DNA of 64,000 nucleotides from Proteobacteria bacterium ST_bin14. GTDB lineage: Bacteria > Pseudomonadota > Alphaproteobacteria > Sphingomonadales > Sphingomonadaceae. Numbering within the stretch: position 1 is the first letter of the stretch; every line of letters starts with the position of its first letter. Of this stretch, positions 8,100 to 16,792 are shown one piece after another. A program made the translations under genes and the position numbers. The notes under the pieces were generated by a model, which worked only from the letters and a program-made list of their open reading frames with translations, made no database searches and was not told the origin of the DNA. The stretch is taken from positions 62,001 through 126,000 of the forward strand of contig MSXR01000001.1 in assembly GCA_002083655.1 (NCBI GenBank). Direction: 5' to 3'.

Positions 8100-11000
8100 T
8101 CAGAATTTCCACGACGCCCCGAACTGAAACTGGCGCGGTGCCCCGGCATTGCGCTGCACAAATGGCGCGCCGCCGCCGAACTGCACCTGATTGGACGTGC
8201 TCGCGGCATTCGCAAAGCCCGACAGGTTATTGGCGTTGAACAGGTTAAAGACATCGAGGCTGAATTCGATCGCGCCAACCGGCAAATCGAGCGCATAGCG
8301 TGCGCCGATATCGACTTGCGTCGACCAGGGCAGCCGTCCGGTATTGCGGCCGACGCCGGGGTAGCGATCCGAATTGCCGACGAATGCCTCGCCAAAGCTT
8401 TGCCCGTCGCCGTTCAGGTCCTGTGTGCCGAAAATGCTGGCGTCGGGGATGAAATTGACCGGCTGGCCCGACTGGAACAGCCCGGCCGCCGTCAGCGTCA
8501 GTCCCCTGACCGGGTAGAGCGAGCCCACTGCTGAAATCACGTGTCGCCGGTCGTTCGCCGACGCCCCGAAATCGGCCGCAAAATTGTTCGAATTGGAGGC
8601 GCGGAAATTCAGATCGTCGGTGTCGTTGGTCAGCCGCGACAGCGTGTACGACAGGCGGAAGGCATAGATGTCGTCGCCGCGCAGCTTGTTGAGCTGGACG
8701 TTGAGCGCGGCATAGGTCGATCGGCCGCCGGTTTCGGACACAGTGATCTGCCGCCCGCCGCCGGGGACGAGCGCTACCGGGCGGGTGGCATCTGCGGCGG
8801 CCTGGCTGCGGACCAGCCCGAGTTGCGAGGCAAGCGCGATCCGCGCGGCATTGTTCGGCAGAGCGCGGAGCACCGCAATGTTGGCGGCGGTGAGATTGGC
8901 CAGGTTAGGGGTGAACGACGCAGGCGCATTCAGATCGCGCAGCCGCAGCAGATTATACGACCGGTTATAGATCAAATCGACCGCGATCGAGAGCGTACTG
9001 CTCGCCTGATATTGATAGCCGCCGCTTAACTGCAGGCTGTAGGGGCTCTCATAGCCATTAGGGTTGAGGATGCGGACCTCGTTGATCGTCGCGGAGTTGC
9101 GCAATGTCTGTACCGCCGCTGCCGATGGGCAGGCGCTGACGGTGGCGCACACCGGCGACACGGTCAGATTGCCATCGAACGTCAACGGCGCGAGCGAAAC
9201 CCCTGCCGGAATGATCCCGCGCTGCTGCAATTGCGCGAGCTGCCCCTGTAGCGCGGCGGACGTGGTGTTGCGCTGCAACGCGTCCGAGATCACCGTATAA
9301 GGGATCTTGCCATAGAAGAGCCCGGCCCCGAAGCGGATCGCCGAGCGCGCATTGGGCTTGTAATTGAGCGCGAGGCGCGGCGCGATATTGTCGGTGTCAC
9401 CGCCGCGTCCGCCCTGCGCGGTGAGCGAATCATAATCCCAGCGCAGCCCCAGCGTCGCCGTCAGCTTCGCGCCGAGCTGCCATTCGTCCTCGACGTAGAG
9501 CGCGCCCAGCGTCTGGCCGGTGCCGAAGCTTTGCGGGCGCAACTCGACCGAATAATCGATCACGCGCGGGTTGAGCGTGAGCACATCGGCGGCGGCGAGC
9601 GCCGTCCCGAGATTGCGCGACCGCAGCGTTGCGATCTGCGCCGGGGTCAGTTCGACCGTGTAATTGCCGTCGACATTGCCACCGCCGAGCAAGCCGAAAT
9701 CGGAATGGATCAGGTCGGCACCCACCGACACGCGGTGCGCACCAAAACGCCGCTGCAGCTTCTGGCGGGTCTGCCAGGTTTCTTCGAGATCGTTGAAGAC
9801 GAAGCCGGGATGGCCGACCACGCCGACCGTTAACCCGGTCTGGTCGCGGATCACAACCTGTGGGCCGGCACCGTTTTTCGCGCGTCCATAATCCCAGCGA
9901 AAGCGGCTGAACTGCACCGCGCCTTCATAGGTCCACACATCCCCCGCATAGGTCGCCGTCGCCGCGATCAGCGTCGATTTGCGATCCTCGTTCGACCCGG
10001 CGGAGGGGAAAGTGACATTCCCACCGCCAAGCGATCCGCCGGGCCGATCGATCGACACATTGCCGAAATTGCCGCGTAGCGCGACGGTCCAGTCGTCGGT
10101 CAGCCGGTGGTCGATTCGGACCGATCCGAGATAGAAAAGATTGGTGCCCGTGATGTTGCCCACCGCGCCCAGCACGGGCGCATCGATGACATTGGTGTTG
10201 ATGTCGCGCGTATATTCGAAATTGGCGTAGAAGAAGGTCTTGTCCTTCACCAGCGCGCCGCTGATCGACCCGCCGCCCTGATACCGCTCGAAACTTTCGC
10301 CGACCGGATTGCCGGTCAAGTCGCGGCGCGGAAAGGGCGATGCTGCATCGATCGGGCGGCCGGGCCGGATCAAGGTATAAGCCTCGCCATGCAGATCATT
10401 GCTGCCCGACGGCGTGGTGTAGTTGACGATGCCATTGGCGGTGCGCCCGAAGGCGACCGAATAGCTGTTGGCGAGCACCGTGACCTCGCGCGTGAAGCCC
10501 AGCGGTACCGGGAACTTCAACCCGCCGAGGAAATTCTCATTATTGTCGAGCCCATCGATCAGATAATTGGTGAACAGGCCGTTGGCGCCGTTGATCGAAA
10601 CGACTGGTGCTTCGGGGAAGAATCCGGTCGACGCGACGACATTGGGCAAGCGTACCAGCGCGGTCACGACGTCACGCCCCTCGATCGGCAAGGCTTTCAG
10701 CGTTTCGAGCGGCAGCGATGACGAGATTTCGGCGTTGACCGTGTTGATGCCCGTCACCGACCGGCGCCCGGTGACGACGATATCGCTCGCCGCCGCGCCG
10801 ACAGACAAAGTGATGCCGCGCACGAAATCAGACCGGAGCACGATCCCGTCAGTCGATTGCGCGGCATAATCGGTGCCCGCCGCAACGCTGATCCGGTATC
10901 GGCCGCCCGTCGTCAGCCCGTCGAGCCGGATCTGGCCGTTGCTGTCGGTGGTCAACGTGCGTGACACCCCGATTTCCGGGTTCTCGACGGTTACATCGGC

Positions 11001-11135
11001 ACCGACGACCGGAGTGCCTTCGGTTTCGCGCAGGACCGTTATCTGCAACGCGGCCTGCTGGGCGAAGGCCGGCGTTGGCGCGGCGACCGCGATCAGCGCG
11101 GCAATGCCCAAAAGATGGTGTCGATTGTACGTCAT
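8100..11135 (-). CDS. TonB-dependent receptor, Oar-like, with N-terminal carboxypeptidase-regulatory domain
   Basis: The product is 1011 residues. A signal peptide ends near AFAQQA. A carboxypeptidase-regulatory/transthyretin-like beta domain spans about residues 28-112 (GTPVVGADVTVENPEIGVSR). A TonB-box-like DIVVTGRR follows, then a plug with NGANGLFTNYLIDGLDNNENF, then a long beta-barrel ending in an aromatic residue (FGASWKF). This layout matches the Oar/CirA-like receptors of sphingomonads and myxobacteria. The ligand cannot be read from sequence. Its location directly upstream of a NupC transporter in the same transcription direction suggests a nucleoside-like or linked compound, but that is an inference. 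Confidence 0.88.
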   Translation of the reverse strand: MTYNRHHLLGIAALIAVAAPTPAFAQQAALQITVLRETEGTPVVGADVTVENPEIGVSRTLTTDSNGQIRLDGLTTGGRYRISVAAGTDYAAQSTDGIVLRSDFVRGITLSVGAAASDIVVTGRRSVTGINTVNAEISSSLPLETLKALPIEGRDVVTALVRLPNVVASTGFFPEAPVVSINGANGLFTNYLIDGLDNNENFLGGLKFPVPLGFTREVTVLANSYSVAFGRTANGIVNYTTPSGSNDLHGEAYTLIRPGRPIDAASPFPRRDLTGNPVGESFERYQGGGSISGALVKDKTFFYANFEYTRDINTNVIDAPVLGAVGNITGTNLFYLGSVRIDHRLTDDWTVALRGNFGNVSIDRPGGSLGGGNVTFPSAGSNEDRKSTLIAATATYAGDVWTYEGAVQFSRFRWDYGRAKNGAGPQVVIRDQTGLTVGVVGHPGFVFNDLEETWQTRQKLQRRFGAHRVSVGADLIHSDFGLLGGGNVDGNYTVELTPAQIATLRSRNLGTALAAADVLTLNPRVIDYSVELRPQSFGTGQTLGALYVEDEWQLGAKLTATLGLRWDYDSLTAQGGRGGDTDNIAPRLALNYKPNARSAIRFGAGLFYGKIPYTVISDALQRNTTSAALQGQLAQLQQRGIIPAGVSLAPLTFDGNLTVSPVCATVSACPSAAAVQTLRNSATINEVRILNPNGYESPYSLQLSGGYQYQASSTLSIAVDLIYNRSYNLLRLRDLNAPASFTPNLANLTAANIAVLRALPNNAARIALASQLGLVRSQAAADATRPVALVPGGGRQITVSETGGRSTYAALNVQLNKLRGDDIYAFRLSYTLSRLTNDTDDLNFRASNSNNFAADFGASANDRRHVISAVGSLYPVRGLTLTAAGLFQSGQPVNFIPDASIFGTQDLNGDGQSFGEAFVGNSDRYPGVGRNTGRLPWSTQVDIGARYALDLPVGAIEFSLDVFNLFNANNLSGFANAASTSNQVQFGGGAPFVQRNAGAPRQFQFGASWKF

Positions 11136-11192
11136 TTGACCCCGCGATGCCCCGTCATCCCTGCTGCATTTGAGCCAAAGCGCCGTGCATGG

Positions 11193-12473
11193 CTAGGCTT
11201 GGAAGCGACAGGATGCGCCCGGCCGCACCAAATGAAGATCGGCATAGCCCGCTTCGGCCATACTCCCGGTGTTATCGGTGTCCGTCGCGAGCGCGATCAG
11301 CATAATACGCCCCGCCTTCGTCCCGAACTGACTCTGCATGTCGGCGAGCAGGTCGCGACGTTCGGTAACCCATTTCCCGGCCCGACCATTGCCCGATTGC
11401 AGCACGAACATCCGTGCGCGATCGGTATAGGCGTTGGGCACGATCGTCCCGACGGGTGCCTTGTTATCCCAGACATAGTTGAGCGCCCCGTCGGGCAACA
11501 GCTTGCCGAAGCGCGCGCGGCCAAGCGATAGCTTCATCCGCGTCCCTAACGACAAGCTCTCACGCGGCAGACTGAGCCCAACGAAGATCCGCGCGGCTTG
11601 ATCGTCGCCCTTCTTCGTGCGGATATCGGCCCGCTCGACCACGCCCTCGACCCGCCAGCGCCAGCACAGGATCGGAGTCTGATCGAGCGCCGCATCGACA
11701 TCGCGCACGAACAGCGCCTGGCTGCGATCGGCATGTGCCGCGATCGCGACGACGCCGTCTTTGCGGACAAGCTTGTAGCGCGTCATCGGCACTTTCTTGT
11801 CGATTGCCACCACCGACCAGCCCGACGTGCCCATCGCAAACCGGCCCAGCGCAACCGAGCCAGTGTCGCCGCCGCCCTCGGCGCGTGCGACAGTGGCGGA
11901 CAGCATCACCAGCGACGCCAGATACGGTAGCGAAACCAGCCCGATCAATCCGCGCGACCAGCGCCGCCGCGCGATCCGGAACAGTCGCCACGCCATCAAC
12001 AGGCCGAGCCCCGCCTCGAGAACCATCATCGCTCCCCCGAAATGCGCGGGATCGTAATAGGAAACGGGGGAGATGAACTTCCAACTCGATATCGGCCATA
12101 GCTGCATATGGGCATCTTCGCGGTGGCACAGGAAATCGATACAGGCATGGGCAAGTCCGGCAGCGGTCGCTGCCAGCAGGATCGCTGGCCAGCGGGCGGG
12201 CGGGCCTGCGCGCCGTGCCACCAGCGCAGCTACGAGCGCGAGCGGCCAAAGGATGAGGCTATGGGCAACGCCGTTGATCTGCTGCCACCACGGCTGAAAA
12301 TAATCGTGGCCGAAAATCTCTTGTCCGTCATGTCCCATTGCCGACAGGGTCGCGACGATCACGAACATCGGCAGATCGGGCAGCATTCCGGCAACCGCGC
12401 CCACCGTCATGAGCGTTGCGTCGCGCATCCCGAAAACATAGGCGCCGATCAGGGCATGCGTCTGCGTCTGCAC
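11193..12473 (-). CDS. Membrane domain fused to DUF3047
   Basis: The N-terminal half (about 190 residues) has several membrane segments. It contains THALIGAYVFG, GAVAGMLPDLPMF, NGVAHSLILWP and LAHACIDFLCHRED, typical of the YdjM/DUF457 family of predicted membrane metal-dependent hydrolases. The C-terminal half holds the DUF3047 pattern ILCWRWRVEGVVERADIRTKKGDDQAARIFV. I preferred the GTG at 12473 because the family domain starts there. An ATG at 12536 in the same frame would overlap the upstream gene by 29 bases. Neither start has a clear ribosome site. The two domains are normally separate proteins. Function is unknown. Confidence 0.7.
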   Translation of the reverse strand: MQTQTHALIGAYVFGMRDATLMTVGAVAGMLPDLPMFVIVATLSAMGHDGQEIFGHDYFQPWWQQINGVAHSLILWPLALVAALVARRAGPPARWPAILLAATAAGLAHACIDFLCHREDAHMQLWPISSWKFISPVSYYDPAHFGGAMMVLEAGLGLLMAWRLFRIARRRWSRGLIGLVSLPYLASLVMLSATVARAEGGGDTGSVALGRFAMGTSGWSVVAIDKKVPMTRYKLVRKDGVVAIAAHADRSQALFVRDVDAALDQTPILCWRWRVEGVVERADIRTKKGDDQAARIFVGLSLPRESLSLGTRMKLSLGRARFGKLLPDGALNYVWDNKAPVGTIVPNAYTDRARMFVLQSGNGRAGKWVTERRDLLADMQSQFGTKAGRIMLIALATDTDNTGSMAEAGYADLHLVRPGASCRFQA

Positions 12474-12507
12474 GCCTAATCGCGCCGGTGGGAGGGCGGC
12501 ATGGCGA

Positions 12508-13302
12508 TCATCCGGCTTTGTTGAGCCGCCAGTCATAGTCGAGGAAAGTGACGTTCAGTTGGCCCGCCTTGGCTTTGGCGGCAGCACCCGCGTTCAGCCC
12601 GAGACTGTTGGCGTAGAGCGAGAAGAATGCCGGTAACGTCGTGGCACCGCGCCAGCCCTTTTCGAAATCACCGCGATACCATTTGAAGATGCTCGATACC
12701 GCGACGCCATTTCCCGCAACGCGGTTGCGCGTGTGGTCTCCCAGAAACCCCCGCGTCGCCGCCTCAAGCTGTGCGTCAAGCGTCGCCCCGCGAAACGCCG
12801 AGCGGCCAAGCGCGGGACAGCCGATGCTCGCGCAATTGACCGCGAAATGGATCCGCGGATCATTATAGCGCCCGCTCCGCCGGATCATCCCATGTTCGAT
12901 ATCGTCGAGCGACACCGTATTGCCGAACAGCGCGACCGACGGCTTGGCCCATGGGCTCTGGAACAGCGTCCCCAAATCCTTGATTGAAGTGAGCTTGGGG
13001 TAGGCGGTCAGGATCAGCTCGACCGTCGCGGCATTGTAGACGTTGATCAGGAAGGCGAGCTGATCGGGCTTCGACCAACCGTCGAAGGTTGCGCGGCTGA
13101 CCTTGCCCGCTCCCGCCAGATAGGTTTTGAGGGCCGCCCGGTCGCGCGCCATGCCATCATAGCGTACCTGCGACGCGACACCGCCGCGCACAGCCACGAC
13201 ATTGCGTTTCAACAGCCCATCCCAGGCGGCATGATCGAACGCCTGCGCGTGCGCCGCAACCGGCAGCAGCATCAGCAACACCGCGATCAGCATCCGCAAC
13301 AT
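12508..13302 (-). CDS. DUF547 domain exported protein (second copy)
   Basis: The ATG at 13302 follows GAGAGGATAATTG, a good ribosome site; the codon before it is TTG. The 264-residue protein has a signal peptide ending near AHAQA. It shows a canonical DUF547 core: QLAFLINVYNAATVELILTAYP, SLDDIEHGMIRR, RIHFAVNCASIGCPAL and FLDYDWRLN. It starts four bases after the stop of the flavoprotein fusion gene, so the two are surely cotranscribed. The core is closer to the family consensus than that of the copy at 2491-3408. DUF547 proteins have no established biochemical role. Confidence 0.85.
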   Translation of the reverse strand: MLRMLIAVLLMLLPVAAHAQAFDHAAWDGLLKRNVVAVRGGVASQVRYDGMARDRAALKTYLAGAGKVSRATFDGWSKPDQLAFLINVYNAATVELILTAYPKLTSIKDLGTLFQSPWAKPSVALFGNTVSLDDIEHGMIRRSGRYNDPRIHFAVNCASIGCPALGRSAFRGATLDAQLEAATRGFLGDHTRNRVAGNGVAVSSIFKWYRGDFEKGWRGATTLPAFFSLYANSLGLNAGAAAKAKAGQLNVTFLDYDWRLNKAG

Positions 13303-13305
13303 CAA

Positions 13306-15459
13306 TTATCCTCTCATCCAGCGATGATAGCGCTCGAGCCAGCGCAAAATGCCCTGCGGCGCGTGCGCCCGCTTCCATTCGCCCGCGACATATTTGTTGG
13401 CCTCGGCCAGCGTGGGATAGGTGTGGATCGTGCCGAGGATCTTATTTAGCCCCAGCCCATGCTTCATCGCCAACACATATTCGGCGAGCAGATCGCCGGC
13501 ATGCTCGCCCACGATCGTCACGCCCAAAATGGTGTCCTTGCCCGGCGGGGTCAGCACCTTGACGAAGCCAGTCGTCGCGCTGTCGGCGATCGCGCGGTCG
13601 AGTTCGTGCAGCGGATACCTCGTCACTTCATGCGCGATACCCTTTTCCGTCGCTTCGGCCTCGCTTAGCCCGACGCGCGCGACTTCGGGGTCGGTGAAGG
13701 TGGTCCACGGGATCACGCGGTAATCGGCCTTGAACTTGCGAAACTGGCCGAACAGCGCGTTGACGGCGGCAAACCACGCCTGATGCGCCGCGACATGGGT
13801 GAACTGATACGGCCCGGCGACGTCGCCCGCCGCATAGATATTGGGATAGAGCGTCTGCAGATATTCGTTGGTGATGACGGTCTTGCCTGTCTCGATCCCC
13901 AACGCCTCCAGCCCATAGCCGGTCAACCGTGCGGCGCGCCCGACCGCCACGATCAGATAGTCGAAGCCGATCTCGGCCTCGGCACCGCCCGCCTCGACGA
14001 TCAAGATCTGACCGTCATCGCGCCGTTCGCACCGCACCGCGCGCGTGTTGGTCCGCACATCCATGCCCTCGCCGCGGAAACGCGCTTCGATCAGCGTCGA
14101 GACATCCGCATCCTCGCGCGCCATGATGCGTGGTGCCATCTCGACCTGCGTGACATGCGACCCCAGTCGGGCAAAGCTTTGCGCGAGTTCGCAGCCGATC
14201 GGCCCGCCGCCCAGCACGACGATCCGCCCCGGCAGCGTATCAAGCGTGGCAAAGCGGTCCCACATCGTATCGCTGGTGACGTAATCGACGCTGTCCAGCC
14301 CCGGAATTGGCGGCACGAAGGGCGCGCCGCCCGCAGCGATCACGATCGACCGTGTCGTCAACCGCTGCTCGCCGCCGTCATTGCGCTTGATCGACACCGT
14401 CCACGGATCGACGATCGTTGCATAGCCCTGCACGACATCGACCCCAAGCCCGGTATAGCGTTCGACGCTGTCATGCGGTTCGATATCGCGGATCACTTGC
14501 TGCACCCGCGCCATGATTGCGGGGAAGGGCACAACCGGCTCGGCATCGGCGAGACCATAATGGCTGGCGTGGCGCGTCTGGTGCGCGAGCTTGGCGCTGC
14601 GGATCAGCGCCTTACTGGGCACGCAGCCGAAATTCAGGCAATCGCCGCCCATTTTGTGCGCTTCGACGATCGTCACCTTCGCCTTCACGGTCGCCGCGAT
14701 ATAGGCCGAGACCAGCCCACCTGCGCCCGCGCCGATCACCACCAGATTGCGGTCGTAGCGCTTGGGCCGGGTCCATTTCGCATAGACTTGCCGCGCCTTG
14801 ACCCAGCCGACGATTGCGCGCGCGATCCACGGAAAAATGCCGAGCGCGACGAACGACGCGATCAGCGCGGGCGAGGCAATGCCCGCCAGCGATGTGATGC
14901 TCGCCAGCTGTGTGCCCGCATTGACGAACACCAAGGTCCCCGCGAACATTCCGAGCTGGCTGACGATGTAGAACGTCAGCGCAGGGATCGTCGTCAGCCC
15001 CATCAACAGGTTGACGAGGAAGAACGGGAAGGCGGGCACCAGCCGTAGCGTGAACAGGTAAAAGGCGCCGTCGCGCGCCACCCCGGCATCAATCGCGCGC
15101 AGCCGGTTGCCGAAGCGCGCCCGCACAGCATCGCGGAACAGGTAGCGCGACGCGAAAAACGCCAAGGTCGCGCCGATCGACGATGCGAACGATACGACCA
15201 CAGTGCCGATCACCAGCCCGAACAGCGCCCCCGCCGCGAGCGTCAGGATTGCGGCGCCCGGTAGCGACGCACCAGCGACCGCGACATAGATCAGGAAAAA
15301 CGCCGCGATCACGACGACCGGCGACTGCCGGTAATAGTCGGTGAACTCCGCCTGGCTCGCCTTCAAAGCGCCGAGCGTGAGATACTGACCGAGGTTGAAA
15401 TAGAAGAAAGCAAAGGCAATCGCCGCGAGCAGGATAAGAATCGGTAGCCGCTTCACCAT
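13306..15459 (-). CDS. TVP38/TMEM64 membrane domain fused to a mercuric-reductase-like FAD/NAD(P) disulfide oxidoreductase
   Basis: The ATG at 15459 has a GAGG ribosome site eight bases upstream; a GTG at 15468 would add three residues. The N-terminal 230 residues are a TVP38/TMEM64 (VTT) membrane domain with AGASLPGAAILTLAAGALFG and LRLVPAFPFFLVNLLMG. The C-terminal 480 residues form a complete flavin disulfide reductase. It has a GAGAGG FAD site, redox pair GGDCLNFGCVPSK (cysteines about 274 and 279), a second GGGPIGCELA NAD(P) site, and the HTYPTLAEAN dimer-interface His-Glu pair. Substrate is unknown. The family includes mercuric and dihydrolipoyl-type reductases, but no N-terminal heavy-metal domain or C-terminal vicinal Cys pair is visible. 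Confidence 0.88.
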   Translation of the reverse strand: MVKRLPILILLAAIAFAFFYFNLGQYLTLGALKASQAEFTDYYRQSPVVVIAAFFLIYVAVAGASLPGAAILTLAAGALFGLVIGTVVVSFASSIGATLAFFASRYLFRDAVRARFGNRLRAIDAGVARDGAFYLFTLRLVPAFPFFLVNLLMGLTTIPALTFYIVSQLGMFAGTLVFVNAGTQLASITSLAGIASPALIASFVALGIFPWIARAIVGWVKARQVYAKWTRPKRYDRNLVVIGAGAGGLVSAYIAATVKAKVTIVEAHKMGGDCLNFGCVPSKALIRSAKLAHQTRHASHYGLADAEPVVPFPAIMARVQQVIRDIEPHDSVERYTGLGVDVVQGYATIVDPWTVSIKRNDGGEQRLTTRSIVIAAGGAPFVPPIPGLDSVDYVTSDTMWDRFATLDTLPGRIVVLGGGPIGCELAQSFARLGSHVTQVEMAPRIMAREDADVSTLIEARFRGEGMDVRTNTRAVRCERRDDGQILIVEAGGAEAEIGFDYLIVAVGRAARLTGYGLEALGIETGKTVITNEYLQTLYPNIYAAGDVAGPYQFTHVAAHQAWFAAVNALFGQFRKFKADYRVIPWTTFTDPEVARVGLSEAEATEKGIAHEVTRYPLHELDRAIADSATTGFVKVLTPPGKDTILGVTIVGEHAGDLLAEYVLAMKHGLGLNKILGTIHTYPTLAEANKYVAGEWKRAHAPQGILRWLERYHRWMRG

Positions 15460-15819
15460 CTGCCACACCTCGCGATGACGGTCGCGTTAGCACCGCGGCA
15501 AAGCATGGCCAATGTCTAACCGCCGAAGCGCACGTATCGGGGTGGATAGCGGGCCTGCGACGGTGGGGCGGACGGGCTGGCGATCTTGGTCGCAGGTGTA
15601 ACGCAAGAAACACGGTCGCGCGCGTTGCAATGATGGCGCGGCGGGTTCACGAGCCGCGTTCAGATCGCTCAACCTCGCTTGGTAGCCACGACGGTGTTCC
15701 GCCCAAATGTCGCGTTGTTAAACCGCTAGGTTGATGACGGAACGGTACAGATCCACCGTCCAGTTCTCCAAAGCGGTCATTCCGCTTTCCACCCCATTGA
15801 TCATTGAAACCGCAGACGG
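15460..15819. other. Intergenic spacer at left border of mobile region
   Basis: About 360 bases between the flavoprotein fusion gene and the exonuclease gene. No tRNA, integrase fragment or clear attachment repeat is visible. The promoter of the leftward operon (5.6-15.5 kb) must lie near 15470-15560. Because the genes to the right are of mobile-element type and those to the left are chromosomal, this stretch probably contains the left junction of the insertion. The exact border cannot be set without a comparison genome. Confidence 0.4.
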
Positions 15820-16716
15820 TCAGCAGTGCCGCTCAAACCAAGTCACTTGTTCAATCGCTGGGTCAATGCGTGTCGAAATTCCCCGCAACCAGGCAGCTTC
15901 GTTGGCAATTCGCTCGGGGTCGCCTTCAATCCACCAAGCGTGGCGGTCAGGTGACCACCGATAGCTAGCCGCTTTCAGCACATCCTTGCACTCATATGGT
16001 GCGTGCTTGGCGTAAAGCCGATGCGTCGTGCGTCGAGCGGCTTCGATGAGATTTGCCGCGACCGACCGACCGCCTCCCGGAGCTGACGCAAGCAGGCACG
16101 TGGTCGCCCACACGTCGGCGGCCGCACGATGGGCATCGGGCAGGAAAAATCCCGCCTGCGTCAACAGATTAGCGATACCGCGGCCACCGCTCCATCCGAG
16201 CGCCGACCAATCGACCTCGTTCATTGAGCAAGCCCATGGCAGTCTCGCGAGTTCGGGCAAGCGGCGGGTAACGAAGCTGCGGTCGAACTTCGCATGATGC
16301 GCCACCAGCACATCCACACCCTGAAGCGCCGAGATCACCTCAGCGTCGGGGAGCCACTTGCCGATCAGCATGCCCGACGTGATGTGCGTCAGGCGCTCGA
16401 TCTCAATCGGCAAATCCTCGGCAGGATCTTCCAACCATGATAGCGGTGGTGCGACGTTGATCACATCGCCCGCGTCGGGATCGATCGTCAGCTTGCCGAC
16501 CGCGAACTCGATCATCTTGTGTCGCTCAGGGTCCAGCCCGGTCGTTTCACAATCGACAATCGCGAGTGTCATGACATTGTCGGGCACGGGCATCGAGCGA
16601 CACCAGATTTCTTCTGGTTTAGGCAGCCGACGGAGGACGCGGTAGTCGCCAAGGGCTTCGAGTTGGACGGCTAGCCGCTCACCGGCGCTGTTGGGATCTA
16701 GATGGTAGAAGGACAT
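15820..16716 (-). CDS. DEDDh 3'-5' exonuclease, DnaQ-like
   Basis: The 298-residue protein has the exonuclease motifs in order. Exo I is LAIVDCETTGLDPERHKMIEFAVG (catalytic Asp and Glu) near residues 50-75. Exo II is VLVAHHAKFDRSFVTRRLP. Exo III is PDAHRAAADVWATTCLL, with His and Asp five residues apart as in the DEDDh class. The C-terminal 60 residues (YECKDVLKAASYRWSPDRHAWWIEGD) look like a small separate domain. The gene is preceded by AAGGAACAGAT, nearly identical to the leader of the gene upstream (17455), and both belong to the mobile region. A role in element DNA processing or as a stand-alone exonuclease is inferred. Confidence 0.85.
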   Translation of the reverse strand: MSFYHLDPNSAGERLAVQLEALGDYRVLRRLPKPEEIWCRSMPVPDNVMTLAIVDCETTGLDPERHKMIEFAVGKLTIDPDAGDVINVAPPLSWLEDPAEDLPIEIERLTHITSGMLIGKWLPDAEVISALQGVDVLVAHHAKFDRSFVTRRLPELARLPWACSMNEVDWSALGWSGGRGIANLLTQAGFFLPDAHRAAADVWATTCLLASAPGGGRSVAANLIEAARRTTHRLYAKHAPYECKDVLKAASYRWSPDRHAWWIEGDPERIANEAAWLRGISTRIDPAIEQVTWFERHC

Positions 16717-16792
16717 ATCTGTTCCTTGAAAGACGGGGACGCCCGCCGCCTTGCAGGGCGACGGGCGTCAAGATTGATGGGGGTGGGGCGCT

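Noticed and set aside
2491..13302. The two DUF547 genes as a recent duplication
   Set aside because: Their sequences share only family motifs, differ in length and tail, and lie in opposite operons.
13783..15048. Long + strand frame of 421 codons opposite the flavoprotein fusion
   Set aside because: It is the antisense shadow of a clearly real gene with intact FAD, redox-Cys and NAD(P) motifs; the translated shadow is His/Arg/Asp rich and has no domain.
15460..15819. Possible tRNA or attachment site at the left border of the mobile region
   Set aside because: No cloverleaf-like sequence, CCA end or matching direct repeat with the right border could be found by eye.
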